Assembly (NCBI RefSeq): GCF_002080455.1
Contig: NZ_CP020555.1
Location: forward strand, 4,793,501-4,857,500
Direction of reading: 5' to 3'
DNA length: 64,000 nucleotides
From: Streptomyces sp. Sge12
Lineage (GTDB): Bacteria; Actinomycetota; Actinomycetes; Streptomycetales; Streptomycetaceae
Part shown: positions 36,935 through 46,201 of the stretch, piece by piece
Layout: every line of letters starts with the position of its first letter
Position numbering within the stretch: the first letter of the stretch is position 1
Position numbers and translations under genes: made by a program
Notes under the pieces: generated by a model
What the model was told of the DNA's origin: nothing
What the model saw: the letters and a program-made list of their open reading frames with translations, nothing else
Database searches by the model: none

Positions 36935-38092
36935 TTGGCGGGTTCTGCCGACTTCGACCTGTACCGCCCGGCCGAGGAGCACGACATGCTCCGCGAGTCG
37001 GTCCGCTCGCTCGCCGAGGCGAAGATCCTGCCGTTCGCAGCCGCGGTCGACGAGGAGTCCCGCTTCCCGCAGGAGGCCCTGGACGCCCTGGTCGCGAGCG
37101 ACCTGCACGCCGTCCACGTGCCCGAGACCTACGGCGGCGCGGGCGCCGACGCCCTTGCGACCGTGATCGTGATCGAGGAGGTGGCCCGTGTCTGCGCCTC
37201 CTCCTCCCTCATCCCGGCCGTGAACAAGCTCGGCTCGCTCCCGGTGATCCTCTCCGGCTCCGAGGAGCTCAAGGCCAAGTACCTGGGCCCCCTCGCCAAG
37301 GGCGACGCGATGTTCTCGTACGCGCTCTCCGAGCCGGACGCGGGCTCCGACGCCGCCGGCATGAAGACCCGCGCCGTGCGCGACGGGGACTTCTGGGTGC
37401 TCAACGGCGTCAAGCGCTGGATCACCAACGCGGGCGTCTCCGAGTACTACACGGTCATGGCCGTCACCGACCCGGAGAAGCGCTCCAAGGGCATCAGCGC
37501 CTTCGTCGTCGAGAAGTCCGACGAGGGCGTCTCCTTCGGCGCCCCGGAGAAGAAGCTCGGCATCAAGGGCTCCCCGACGCGCGAGGTCTACCTCGACAAC
37601 GTCCGGATCCCGGCCGACCGCATGATCGGCGCCGAGGGCACCGGCTTCGCCACCGCGATGAAGACCCTGGACCACACCCGCATCACCATCGCGGCCCAGG
37701 CGCTCGGCATCGCCCAGGGCGCCCTGGACTACGCCAAGGGCTACGTCCAGGAGCGCAAGCAGTTCGGCAAGCCGATCGGCGACTTCCAGGGCGTGCAGTT
37801 CATGCTCGCCGACATGGCCATGAAGATCGAGGCCGCCCGCCAGCTCACGTACTCGGCCGCCGCCAAGTCGGAGCGCGTCGACGGCGACCTGACCTTCTTC
37901 GGTGCCGCGGCCAAGTGCTTCGCCTCCGACGTGGCCATGGAGGTCACCACGGACGCCGTCCAGCTCCTCGGCGGTTACGGCTACACCCGTGACTACCCGG
38001 TGGAGCGCATGATGCGCGACGCCAAGATCACCCAGATCTACGAGGGCACCAACCAGGTCCAGCGGATCGTCATGGCCCGCAACCTGCCGTAA
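36935..38092 (+). CDS. Acyl-CoA dehydrogenase
   Basis: A 385-residue flavoenzyme starting at TTG 36935 (MAGSADFDLYRPAEEHDML), 9 nt after GGGGAG. Signatures are YALSEPDAGSDAAGMKTRAVRDGD, WITNAG, RITIAAQALGIAQGALDYA and the C-terminal LLGGYGYTRDYPVERMMRDAKITQIYEGTNQVQRIV; the Glu of YEGT is the general base. It catalyses alpha,beta-dehydrogenation of acyl-CoA with FAD. Substrate chain length is not readable. A terminator follows. Confidence 0.95.
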   Translation: MAGSADFDLYRPAEEHDMLRESVRSLAEAKILPFAAAVDEESRFPQEALDALVASDLHAVHVPETYGGAGADALATVIVIEEVARVCASSSLIPAVNKLGSLPVILSGSEELKAKYLGPLAKGDAMFSYALSEPDAGSDAAGMKTRAVRDGDFWVLNGVKRWITNAGVSEYYTVMAVTDPEKRSKGISAFVVEKSDEGVSFGAPEKKLGIKGSPTREVYLDNVRIPADRMIGAEGTGFATAMKTLDHTRITIAAQALGIAQGALDYAKGYVQERKQFGKPIGDFQGVQFMLADMAMKIEAARQLTYSAAAKSERVDGDLTFFGAAAKCFASDVAMEVTTDAVQLLGGYGYTRDYPVERMMRDAKITQIYEGTNQVQRIVMARNLP

Positions 38093-38460
38093 CGGCGCCC
38101 GCCGCGCTGTTCGACCCGAGGTGAGGCGAACGTCCCCCGGCCGTGCCGGGGGACGTTCGCGCACGTACGGGGCCCCTCCGGCCGGGTGCCGGATGCCGGG
38201 TGCCGGGTTTCTCCCGGTACACGCCGTCCGCGGCGGCCGGCGCCCGTCGCGGCCCGGCCGGCAACTACCCGGCCGGGCACCCCCGTTCGCCGCACGGCGG
38301 ATCGAACGACCCGGCCACTACCCGGTCATTTCATGACATGTGCAGTGCTGTGCCCGATGGCGCGCACCCGGCCACCCCCCATCCGGCTCCGGCCCTGGAG
38401 CGCTCTCCGGATGGGCTAAATTTGGACCTTCGTACGCCGGAATCGGTTGGGGAGAACGCA
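38093..38460. other. Interval upstream of the sugar nucleotidyltransferase
   Basis: No gene supported in the ~370 bp. It holds the terminator at 38125-38159, short GC-rich direct repeats (GCCGGATGCCGGGTGCCGGG at 38191-38210) and a twice-repeated ACTACCCGG. TAAATT at 38417-38422 is a possible -10 for the downstream gene; the -35 is not convincing. Confidence 0.45.
38125..38159 (+). terminator. Terminator after acyl-CoA dehydrogenase
   Basis: A perfect 16-bp stem (38125-38140 with 38144-38159) with a 3-nt loop, 33 nt after the stop codon. Confidence 0.8.
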
Positions 38461-39543
38461 ATGACGGAAGCGATCCTGCTGGTCGGCGGACAAGGGACGC
38501 GCCTGCGACCCGTGACGGTGAACACGCCCAAGCCGATGGTTCCCACGGCCGGCGTGCCGTTCCTCGCCCACCAGATAGCCAGGGCCGCCGCCGCCGGCGT
38601 CACGCACATCGTGATGGCCACCTGCTACCTCGCCGAGGTCTTCGAGCCCTACTTCGGCGACGGATCCGACTTCGGCCTCAGCCTGGAGTACGTGGTCGAG
38701 GACGAGCCGCTGGGCACCGGCGGAGCCATCCGCAACGCGGGTCGGCGCCTGACCGGCGGCCCGGACTCCTCCGTCCTCGTCTTCAACGGCGACATCCTCA
38801 CCGGCCTCGACATCGCCGGCCTGGTCGAGTCCCACGAGGCGGCCGACGCCGACGTCTCCCTGCACCTGGTGCGGGTCGACGACCCGCGCGCCTTCGGCCT
38901 GGTCCCCACCGACTCCGAGGGGCGGGTGCTGGCCTTCACCGAGAAGCCGCAGACCCCCGAGGAGATCATCACCGACCAGATCAACGCCGGCTGCTACGTC
39001 TTCCGCCGCAGCGTGATCGACTCCATCCCGGCCGGCCGCCCGGTCTCCGTGGAGCGCGAGACCTTCCCCGGCCTGCTCGCCGCGGGGGCCAAGCTGCACG
39101 GCGTCACCGAGAACACCTACTGGATGGACCTCGGCAAGCCCGAATCGATCATCCAGGCCTCCGCCGACCTCGTACGCGGAGTGGTCCCCTCCCCGGCCGT
39201 CCCCGGACGCCGCGGCGAGTCCCTGGTCCTGCCCGGCGCCGAGGTGGCGGCCGGCGCCAAGCTCTCCGGGGGCACCGTGGTGGGTGCCGGGGCCCGGATC
39301 GGGGCCGGAGCGGTCGTCCAGGGCTCGATCGTCCTCGAGGACGCCGTCATCGGTCCCGACGCCCAGGTGAACGCCAGTCTCATCGGCGCCCGCGCCTCGG
39401 TGGGCGCGCGGACCGTGCTCGACGGCACGGTCGTCGGCGACGGCGCGGCCGTGGGAGCGGACAACGAACTGCGCGCCGGCGCCCGCGTGTGGTGCGAGGC
39501 ACAGCTCCCCGCCGCCGCCATCCGCTTCTCCCCGGACGCCTGA
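38461..39543 (+). CDS. Sugar-phosphate nucleotidyltransferase, probable mannose-1-phosphate guanylyltransferase
   Basis: A 360-residue enzyme, ATG 38461 after GGGGAG. The N-terminal Rossmann-like domain has LLVGGQGTRLRPVT, TPKPMVP, EPLGTGGAI and FNGDIL; the C-terminal ~110 residues are left-handed beta-helix hexapeptide repeats (GAEVAAGAKLSGGTVVGAGARIGAGAVV in pieces). This fits GDP-mannose pyrophosphorylase-type enzymes that also resemble glucose-1-phosphate thymidylyltransferases. A phosphomannomutase gene 25 kb away supports mannose-1-phosphate as substrate. GDP-mannose would feed glycosylation in the same block. Confidence 0.85.
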   Translation: MTEAILLVGGQGTRLRPVTVNTPKPMVPTAGVPFLAHQIARAAAAGVTHIVMATCYLAEVFEPYFGDGSDFGLSLEYVVEDEPLGTGGAIRNAGRRLTGGPDSSVLVFNGDILTGLDIAGLVESHEAADADVSLHLVRVDDPRAFGLVPTDSEGRVLAFTEKPQTPEEIITDQINAGCYVFRRSVIDSIPAGRPVSVERETFPGLLAAGAKLHGVTENTYWMDLGKPESIIQASADLVRGVVPSPAVPGRRGESLVLPGAEVAAGAKLSGGTVVGAGARIGAGAVVQGSIVLEDAVIGPDAQVNASLIGARASVGARTVLDGTVVGDGAAVGADNELRAGARVWCEAQLPAAAIRFSPDA

Positions 39544-39555
39544 CCCCGGACGCGA

Positions 39556-39591
39556 TCCCGGTCCGGGTCCCGGTCCGGGTCCCGGTCCGGG
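39556..39591. repeat. 12-bp tandem repeat, three perfect copies
   Basis: TCCCGGTCCGGG is repeated at 39556, 39568 and 39580 in the gap between two convergent genes. Each unit is itself nearly self-complementary, so it may fold as a terminator. Confidence 0.75.
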
Positions 39592-39630
39592 TGGGAGCAC
39601 GGCCGGCCCGGCCGCGCTCCCTGCCCGCCG

Positions 39631-40950
39631 TCAGTTGCCGCGGACGGTGACCTTCTCGTCGTTCTGGATCTGCTTCACCAGCTGCTGCACCTTCGCCTTG
39701 TCCCAGACGAGGTTGCCGCCGCGCTGACCGGAGATCGGCATGTTCATCGACACGCCGTCACCGCCGTTGACGCCCTTCATCGCGAAGAACATCTGGCCCA
39801 TGTCGTACAGGCCCATGTCCTTGTCCACGATGAGCGTGTCCAGGCCCGCGCCCAGCATCGGGTAGAGCGAGAACGGGTTGAGGATCGTCGAGGGGGTCGC
39901 GGCCTGGCTGGCCAGCGCCGACAGGAACTTCTGCTGGTTCTTGGTGCGCTGGAGGTCGGACTCGGCGAAGGCGTACCGGGTCCGTACGAAGGCCAGCGAC
40001 TGCTCGCCGTTGAGGGTCTGCTTGCCGGCCTTGAAGTCGGCGCCCGACTTCTCGTCCTTGAAGCCCTCCTCGATGTCGAGCTCCACCCCGCCCAGCGCGT
40101 CCACGATGTTCGCGAAGCCGGCGAAGCCGATCTCCGCGTAGTGGTCGATGCGCAGGCCGGTGTTGTGCTCCACCGTCCGCACCAGCAGCTCGGGCCCGTC
40201 CTCCGCGTACGCCGCGTTGAGCTTGACCCGGCGCCCCTGGCCGGCGAACTTCTTGCCGGACTGCGAGCCGACGAAGGTGGGGATCTCCACGTCCGAGTCA
40301 CGGGGCAGCGAGATCATGGTGTTCCCGCTGGAGCACTTCGCCAGGATCATCATGGAGTCGGTCCGCTTGCCCTCGGCCGAGCCGGTGTGCAGCTTCTTCT
40401 TCTCCTCATCGGACATGCCCTCGCGGCTGTCGGAGCCCACGATCAGGTACGTCGTGCAGTCGCCCTCCTTCGGGCGCTCGATGACCTTGGAGAGGTCCAC
40501 CTCGCGGCGCACCTTGGAGTCGGCCCAGAAGTAGGTGGAGACGGACGTCACAAGGAGCGCGGAGACCAGTACGATCCCGCCGACCTTGATCCGCTTGCGC
40601 CAGTCCGGCGCGGGGCCGGGCGCCCGACCGGGGCGGCCGGGCCCGGACGGCCCATCGGGGCCCGTCGGCCCGCCCGGAGGCCCGCCCGCGGGCGAACCGT
40701 AGACCTGGCCGGTGTTGTAGCCGCTGTCGTAGCCGTCGTACGTGTCGTGGCTCCCCGCCTGCTGCGGGGGGACGCCGTACGCCGGCGGCGGGCCCGCCGG
40801 CCGCTGCGGGCGCGGCGGCTGCGGGGGCCGCGGCGGTTGCTGCGGCTGCTGCTGCCGCTGGATGTGCCGCATCCGCTGCACGCCCTCGGGCTGCGGCTGC
40901 GCGCTGCCGCGCCCGTACGCGTCGTCACGACCTTCTGGCCAGTCATTCAT
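39631..40950 (-). CDS. LCP family protein 1 (LytR-CpsA-Psr)
   Basis: A 439-residue protein; ATG 40950 (MNDWPEGRDDAYGRG) is the likely start. The first ~130 residues are cytoplasmic and Gln/Pro/Gly-rich, then one TM segment (~140-160). The LCP domain (~195-390) has YLIVGSDSREGMS, ISLPRDSDVEIP, KLNAAYAEDGPE, LRIDHYAEIGF, VDALGGVELDIEE and SLAFVRTRYAFAESDLQRTKNQQKFL. LCP proteins transfer teichoic acid or polysaccharide chains from undecaprenyl phosphate to peptidoglycan. No LytR_C domain follows. First of five LCP genes in 10 kb. Confidence 0.92.
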   Translation of the reverse strand: MNDWPEGRDDAYGRGSAQPQPEGVQRMRHIQRQQQPQQPPRPPQPPRPQRPAGPPPAYGVPPQQAGSHDTYDGYDSGYNTGQVYGSPAGGPPGGPTGPDGPSGPGRPGRAPGPAPDWRKRIKVGGIVLVSALLVTSVSTYFWADSKVRREVDLSKVIERPKEGDCTTYLIVGSDSREGMSDEEKKKLHTGSAEGKRTDSMMILAKCSSGNTMISLPRDSDVEIPTFVGSQSGKKFAGQGRRVKLNAAYAEDGPELLVRTVEHNTGLRIDHYAEIGFAGFANIVDALGGVELDIEEGFKDEKSGADFKAGKQTLNGEQSLAFVRTRYAFAESDLQRTKNQQKFLSALASQAATPSTILNPFSLYPMLGAGLDTLIVDKDMGLYDMGQMFFAMKGVNGGDGVSMNMPISGQRGGNLVWDKAKVQQLVKQIQNDEKVTVRGN

Positions 40951-41056
40951 GGGCCCAAGAATGCCTGCCCGGGTGGGTGGTCCGACAGCCCGGTCGGCAT
41001 TCCGTTCCGCTGCTGTTGCAGAGTCGATGCCTCCCCGGCCCAACTAAGGTGTCCGT

Positions 41057-41593
41057 ATGACACAGATACCGGGCGAGCTGCCCGGGAAGCCCACCGCAGC
41101 CTCCCGGACGACCCTCAGCCACATCATGACCGCCAACGACACCAACCTCCTCGGGACGGTGCACGGCGGCGTGATCATGAAGCTGGTGGACGACGCGGCG
41201 GGCGCCGTGGCCGGCCGCCACTCCGGCGGCCCGGCGGTCACCGCCTCCATGGACGAGATGGCCTTCCTCGCGCCGGTGCGCGTGGGCGACCTCGTCCACG
41301 TGAAGGCCCAGTGCAATTGGACCGGCCGCTCCTCCATGGAGATCGGCGTACGGGTCCTCGCGGAGCGGTGGAACGAGTCCACCCCCGCCACCCAGGTCGG
41401 CAGCGCCTACCTCGTCTTCGCCGCGGTGGACGCCGACGGCAAGCCCCGCGAGGTCCCGCCGGTCCTCCCGGAGACGGAACAGGACGAGCGCCGCTACCAG
41501 GAGGCGCAGATCCGCCGCACCCACCGGCTCGCCCGCCGCCAGGCCATCATGGCGCTGCGCGAGGAGCGGTCGGCCCAGGGCTTCGACGACTGA
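41057..41593 (+). CDS. Acyl-CoA thioesterase, hotdog fold (YciA/BACH type)
   Basis: A 178-residue protein from ATG 41057, diverging from LCP gene 1. The hotdog signature is clear: TNLLGTVHGGVIMKLVDDAAGAVAGRHSGG (helix with HGG and the catalytic Asp), then MAFLAPVRVGDLVHVKAQCNWTGRSSMEIGVRV. The C-terminal ~45 residues are charged and helical. It hydrolyses acyl-CoA to free acid and CoA; chain length cannot be told. Confidence 0.92.
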   Translation: MTQIPGELPGKPTAASRTTLSHIMTANDTNLLGTVHGGVIMKLVDDAAGAVAGRHSGGPAVTASMDEMAFLAPVRVGDLVHVKAQCNWTGRSSMEIGVRVLAERWNESTPATQVGSAYLVFAAVDADGKPREVPPVLPETEQDERRYQEAQIRRTHRLARRQAIMALREERSAQGFDD

Positions 41594-41598
41594 CGCCG

Positions 41599-41630
41599 CC
41601 CCCGGCCGGCCGCGCCCCCGGCCGGCCGCG
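41599..41630. repeat. 16-bp tandem repeat, two copies
   Basis: CCCCCGGCCGGCCGCG occurs at 41599-41614 and 41615-41630 between the stops of the thioesterase and the convergent LCP gene 2. Each copy holds the palindrome CCGGCCGG. Confidence 0.7.
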
Positions 41631-41635
41631 CCCGC

Positions 41636-43129
41636 TCACTTCCCGCAGACCACCTGGTCGCCGGTGACCACGCCGAAGGTGCCCTGGTACGGGTCCTCGG
41701 CGCGCACCGGCACCACCTTGCGGTAGTCCGCGCCCGCGATCACCACCACCGTCCGGCCCTGGCCCGCCACGGCCCGCAGCTCGCTGCCCGGCAGCGCCGT
41801 CGCCACCGAGCGGGCGGAGCGGTCCCAGCGCGGGTCGTAGGTGATCACCGTGCGCTTGACCTCGCGGCTGGCGCCATTGCCCGGGGCCCGGGTGGTGTCG
41901 AAGCCGGTGGCGCGCAGCGCGGCGTCCACCCGGCCGCCCATCCCGTCGATCCGGGTGCCGTTCTCCACCTGGACGCGGACCTGGCGCGGGGGCACGTCCA
42001 CCGGCACGGCCGCCGGCGGGCCGCCGCCGGTCCTCCCGGGCCGGGCCGGGGCCAGCGGCCGGTCCTCGCGCAGCGCCTCGAACAGCTTGGCCGCCTTCGG
42101 CTCGTCCCACTTCACCGTGGAGCCGATGCCCTTCACGGGGAAGGAGGGGCTGCCGATGGGCACCGAGGCGAACTCCGACGAGGACGGGGTGAAGTCGCGC
42201 ATCGCCTGGCCGAGGGCCAGCATCTGCTCCGAGCCGAAGTCCTTGTCGGCCCGGACCGACCCGAGGAGGGTGGAGCTGACCTCCTTGAACTTCACCGGGT
42301 TCAGCAGCACTCCGCCCCCGGTCGCCTGCTTGATCAGGGCGGCGATGAAACGCTGCTGGCGCTGCATCCGGCCGAGGTCGGAGGCCCCGTCGATATGGCG
42401 CGACCGCACGTACTGCAGGGCCTGTCCGCCGCTGAGGCGGTGGCTGCCGGGCAGCAGGTCGAGGCCGGTGTTGCGGTCGCGCATGGTCTTGGCGGTGCAG
42501 ATCTCCACGCCGCCCATCGCGTCGACCGTCTTCATGAAGCTGGTGAAGTCGACCTCCAGGTAGTGGTCGATCTTCACCCGCGTCATGTTCTCCACGGTCC
42601 GCACGGTCAGGTTGGGCCCGCCCTCCGCGTAGGCCGCGTTCAGCCGAACGGGGTGGGCCTTGTGCGCCTTTCCGCTGACGAGGTCCCGGTGCGCGGGCAC
42701 TTCGGCGTAGCTGTCGCGGGGCAGGCTGACCACACTGGCCCGTTCCTTGTCCGCCGACAGGTGCACCAGCATGATCGTGTCCGTGCAGTGGCAGGGCGCC
42801 CCGCCCAGGCGGTACTCGCGCTTCTCCTCCGGGGAGATCTTCTCCCGCCCGTCGGTGCCCACCAGCAGGAAGTTGAGACCGTGTCCGGCCTGGGGGCGGT
42901 TCTTCATGTCCTTGAACGGGTCCACCCGCTCGATGCCGGTGTCCAGGCCGGTCATCACGGCATGTCCGACGGCCCCCGAGCCCAGTACCGCCACCGAGAG
43001 CCCGGCCGCGATCCGTACCCCCCACCGGGGTCGTCCGTCCCGGTGCCGGGCGGGACCGCCGCGTCCGCCGCGCCGGGCACGCTGCGGCTGGGGCGGCCCG
43101 GCGGGACGGGCGGGACGGTGCGGCTGGGG
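41636..43129 (-). CDS. LCP family protein 2 with LytR_C domain
   Basis: A 497-residue protein. GTG 43129 is preferred since GGAGG lies 8 nt upstream; the frame is open further 5'. The N-terminus is Arg/Gly-rich, TM ~44-64. LCP motifs: FLLVGTDGREKISPEE, SLPRDSYAEVP, RLNAAYAEGGPNLTV, KIDHYLEVDF, and QYVRSRHIDGASDLGRMQRQQRF. The usual Arg before Asp-Thr is replaced by HC in PCHCTDTIML. A LytR_C-like domain follows (VQVENGTRIDGMGGRV, ~375-460). Probable wall-polymer ligase. Confidence 0.9.
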   Translation of the reverse strand, partial: PQPHRPARPAGPPQPQRARRGGRGGPARHRDGRPRWGVRIAAGLSVAVLGSGAVGHAVMTGLDTGIERVDPFKDMKNRPQAGHGLNFLLVGTDGREKISPEEKREYRLGGAPCHCTDTIMLVHLSADKERASVVSLPRDSYAEVPAHRDLVSGKAHKAHPVRLNAAYAEGGPNLTVRTVENMTRVKIDHYLEVDFTSFMKTVDAMGGVEICTAKTMRDRNTGLDLLPGSHRLSGGQALQYVRSRHIDGASDLGRMQRQQRFIAALIKQATGGGVLLNPVKFKEVSSTLLGSVRADKDFGSEQMLALGQAMRDFTPSSSEFASVPIGSPSFPVKGIGSTVKWDEPKAAKLFEALREDRPLAPARPGRTGGGPPAAVPVDVPPRQVRVQVENGTRIDGMGGRVDAALRATGFDTTRAPGNGASREVKRTVITYDPRWDRSARSVATALPGSELRAVAGQGRTVVVIAGADYRKVVPVRAEDPYQGTFGVVTGDQVVCGK

Positions 43130-43307
43130 CACGGTGGACACCTCCGCGGGGGCAGCAGGGGGACCGGTCGGGACACCGGCGGGATTCAGCTGATGCGACA
43201 GACAGTAGGCCCATACGATCAGCCGCTGTCCGTACCGGTCGCTCGGCGCGCACCCGGTTCCCCCGTACGCGGTAACGTGACACCGATACCCGACCTTGAA
43301 GGACCAC

Positions 43308-44333
43308 ATGCCCGCCCAGCAGCCCGCAGTCTCGGTGATCATGCCGGTGCTCGATGAGGAGCACTACCTCCGCGATTCCGTCCGCCACATCCTCGAACAG
43401 GAGTATGCGGGCGAGATGGAGGTGGTGATCGCACTCGGGCCGTCCACGGACCGCACGGACGAGATCGCCGCCGAACTCGTCGCCGAGGATCCCCGAGTCC
43501 ACACCGTCCCGAATCCCACCGGCCGGACCCCGGCGGCGCTCAACGCCGCCATCAAGGCCTCGCGTCACCCGATCGTGGTACGCGTCGACGGCCACGGCAT
43601 GCTCTCGCCGAACTACATCGCCACCGCCGTCCGCCTCCTGGAGGAGACCGGCGCCCAGAACGTCGGCGGCATCATGCACGCCGAGGGCCAGAACGCCTGG
43701 GAGGAGGCCGTCGCCGCGGCGATGACCTCGAAGATCGGTGTCGGCAACGCCCCGTTCCACACCGGCGGCCAGGCCGGCCCGGCCGAGACCGTCTACCTCG
43801 GCGTCTTCCGCCGCGAGGCGCTGGAACAGCAGGGCGGATACAACGAGGAGTTCATCCGCGCCCAGGACTGGGAGCTGAACTTCCGCATCCGCGAAGCCGG
43901 CGGCCTGATCTGGTTCTCGCCTGAGCTGATGGTCCAGTACCGCCCGCGGCGCTCCGTACGGGCCCTGGCCAAGCAGTACAAGGACTACGGGCGCTGGCGG
44001 CACGTGGTGGCCCGCTACCACTCGGGCTCCATCAACCTGCGCTACCTGGCCCCGCCGACCCTCGTCTGCGCGATCGCCGCGGGTGTGGTCGTGGGCGTGG
44101 CCGTCACCCCCCTCGGCTTCGCCGTCCCGGCCGGCTACTTCGCGGCGATCGCGGCGGGTTCGGTCCCGGCCGGCAAGGGGCTCGGGATCAAGGCCCGCGC
44201 GCAGATCCCCGTCGCCCTGGCGACCATGCACCTGAGCTGGGGCTTCGGCTTCCTCACCAGCCCGAGGGCGCTGGCGAACAAGGTCATCGCGAGCCGCCGC
44301 CCGGCCGTGCACCGGGATTCCTCGCAGGTCTGA
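43308..44333 (+). CDS. Family 2 glycosyltransferase, membrane-associated
   Basis: A 341-residue enzyme, ATG 43308 after AAGGA. The N-terminal GT-A fold has VSVIMPVLDEEHYL, VIALGPSTDRTDEIAAEL, HPIVVRVDGHGMLS (DxD-like D-G-H) and the acceptor base EFIRAQDWELNFRIREAGG. Two hydrophobic segments sit near the C-terminus (~245-290), as in ExoA-like glycosyltransferases that build lipid-linked sugars. It is divergent to LCP gene 2 and lies amid LCP genes, so it probably builds a precursor of the polymer they attach. Confidence 0.9.
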   Translation: MPAQQPAVSVIMPVLDEEHYLRDSVRHILEQEYAGEMEVVIALGPSTDRTDEIAAELVAEDPRVHTVPNPTGRTPAALNAAIKASRHPIVVRVDGHGMLSPNYIATAVRLLEETGAQNVGGIMHAEGQNAWEEAVAAAMTSKIGVGNAPFHTGGQAGPAETVYLGVFRREALEQQGGYNEEFIRAQDWELNFRIREAGGLIWFSPELMVQYRPRRSVRALAKQYKDYGRWRHVVARYHSGSINLRYLAPPTLVCAIAAGVVVGVAVTPLGFAVPAGYFAAIAAGSVPAGKGLGIKARAQIPVALATMHLSWGFGFLTSPRALANKVIASRRPAVHRDSSQV

Positions 44334-44371
44334 GACAGCAGTCCGGGACATCGGTCCCGGACCGCGGTCCC

Positions 44372-44444
44372 GCGCATGCGGAAGGGGCCCGGACCGGAGG
44401 CTGCGTACGTCGCAGCCGCCGGTCCGGGCCCCTTCCGTATGCGC
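44372..44444. terminator. Very long bidirectional hairpin
   Basis: Arms 44372-44408 and 44409-44444 pair over about 33 positions with one mismatch in the outer stem and a small bulge. It separates the glycosyltransferase from the convergent LCP gene 3. Confidence 0.85.
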
Positions 44445-44446
44445 GC

Positions 44447-46141
44447 CTACCAGGTGAAGCCCGGCTGGATCGGCATGCAGGCGCCCTCGTTGTCGCCGTT
44501 GAGCGCGTGGGCCGAGGTCGGGGCCACGGTCGGGGCGGGCGGCGGCGGGGTCGGCGCGTTGCCGCTCCGCCAGTCCTTGCCGACGAACAGGGTGATCCCG
44601 GCGACGTCCTCGGACTTCTGCACCGATGCGGCGGGCAGCCCCAGGGCGGTGGCCAGGGCGCCCGCGTCGGCCGCCTGCGCGTCCGTGGCGTAGCGGATCA
44701 CCGTGGTGTCCTCGGCCCCGGTCTGGGTGTCGGCGCCGGCCTTGGTGAAGCCCTTGCCGACCAGCAGCGCGGCAACGTCGTTCGCCCGGTTCTTGACCCT
44801 GGCCTCGGCGCCGTCCTTGCCGCCGGTGGCGTTGCGCACGGAGACCGCGATCTTCGCGGGAGCCGCGGCCGGGGCCGTGGTCGGCGCCGTGCTCGGGGCG
44901 GTCCCGGGAGCGGAGGCACCCGGGGACGGCGAGGCGCCCTCCGCCGGCGTGCCGGAGCCCTTGCCGTCGAGCGCGATGTCCTCGCGGACCATCCGGAACA
45001 CGGCCTCGGCCTCGCCCGCCATGGGCTCGACCCGGCCGTCCATGCCGGGCTTGTTGCTGTAGACCCACGGCATGGTGGTCATGGTGATCCGGCCCGGCGG
45101 CACCTTCTTGAGCTCCACGCTCAGGTCGTACAGCTTGTCGATCTTGTTCAGGCCGGTGTCGACGACCATGGCCTGGATCGCCGCCTGCGCCAGGCTGTTG
45201 AGCTTCACCGGGTTGGTGAGCTTGGCGTTCTTGCGGAACTCGCGGGCCATCGAGGTCATGTACTGGTGCTGGGCGTGCGTGCGGCCGATGTCCGTGCCGT
45301 CCTCGAAGCCGTAGCGGGTGCGCAGCCACTGCAGGGCGGTCTCGCCCTGGATGACGCTCGTGCCCTTCGGCAGCTTCAGGCCGGACCCCTTGCCGTCGCG
45401 GGTGCGGGAGTGGACGTTCTGCTCGACACAGACCGGGACGCCGCCGATGGCGTCCGCCATCGAGACCACACCCTTGAAGTCGATCATCATGAAGTGATCG
45501 ATGGGGATCTTGGTCAGCTCCTGCCAGGCGGCGACGGTGCAGCCCGGACCGCCGCGCTGCAGGGACTCGTTGGTCTGGACGAGGCCCTTGCTGGCGGGGT
45601 GCACCTTGCCGCCCGGCTCGGTGCACTTGGGCATCATCAGGATCGTGTCGCGCGGCATCGAGACCACCGACATGTTGCTGCGGTCCGCGGACAGGTGCAG
45701 CAGCATCTGCACGTCCGCCAGGGGCGGGCCGTTGAATGTGCTCGTGCCGCCGCCGAGGGACTGGTTGGCCTCGTCGTCGCGCGCGTCGGAGCCGATCAGC
45801 AGGATGTTCAGCGGGGTCTGCCCGAAGGCGTTGGGCTTGGAACCGCCCAGCTTGGTCTCACCGAGGTTCAGCGCGTCCGTCTGGATGCTGCCGTTCAGAT
45901 GGCGGTAGTACAGGTATCCGGCCGCCGCCGTGCCGAGTATCAGCAGGGACAGCACGGAGGCCACCCAGCGCAGCACGCGCCGACGGCCCCGTCTGGTGGG
46001 ACGGCGCCCGGCCGCCCGGCGGGCCGCTCTGGAGCCGCCCCGCGGTGGGGGCACCGAGGCGGAGGCGTCCGTCCCGCCGTCGGATATCTCCTCGGTGGTC
46101 CGGGCGGTCGCCCCCTCCCCCCGCACGCTGCTGTGCCTCAC
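44447..46141 (-). CDS. LCP family protein 3 with LytR_C domain
   Basis: A 564-residue protein from GTG 46141, with GGGGGA just upstream. Cytoplasmic Arg-rich N-terminus, TM ~57-77, LCP domain (~110-320) with ILLIGSDARDDEANQS, VSMPRDTILMMP, IDHFMMIDF, IGGVPVCVEQ and LQWLRTRYGFEDGTDIGRTHAQHQYM. A Pro/Ala/Thr linker (~405-430) leads to a LytR_C domain (~430-525) and a final segment with ACMPIQPGFTW. Same orientation as LCP genes 4 and 5, 60 bp after gene 4. Confidence 0.92.
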   Translation of the reverse strand: MRHSSVRGEGATARTTEEISDGGTDASASVPPPRGGSRAARRAAGRRPTRRGRRRVLRWVASVLSLLILGTAAAGYLYYRHLNGSIQTDALNLGETKLGGSKPNAFGQTPLNILLIGSDARDDEANQSLGGGTSTFNGPPLADVQMLLHLSADRSNMSVVSMPRDTILMMPKCTEPGGKVHPASKGLVQTNESLQRGGPGCTVAAWQELTKIPIDHFMMIDFKGVVSMADAIGGVPVCVEQNVHSRTRDGKGSGLKLPKGTSVIQGETALQWLRTRYGFEDGTDIGRTHAQHQYMTSMAREFRKNAKLTNPVKLNSLAQAAIQAMVVDTGLNKIDKLYDLSVELKKVPPGRITMTTMPWVYSNKPGMDGRVEPMAGEAEAVFRMVREDIALDGKGSGTPAEGASPSPGASAPGTAPSTAPTTAPAAAPAKIAVSVRNATGGKDGAEARVKNRANDVAALLVGKGFTKAGADTQTGAEDTTVIRYATDAQAADAGALATALGLPAASVQKSEDVAGITLFVGKDWRSGNAPTPPPPAPTVAPTSAHALNGDNEGACMPIQPGFTW

Positions 46142-46201
46142 AGGTCCCCCTCAAAATCCTTCGTGGTCGATAGTCGTGCCGGTACTCCCGGCCGAGTCCC
46201 G

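Noticed and set aside
41547..45626. A 1359-codon minus-strand open frame across several genes
   Set aside because: It overlaps LCP gene 2 in another frame and crosses the plus-strand glycosyltransferase; Arg/Gly/Pro-rich with no domain. It is an out-of-frame shadow.
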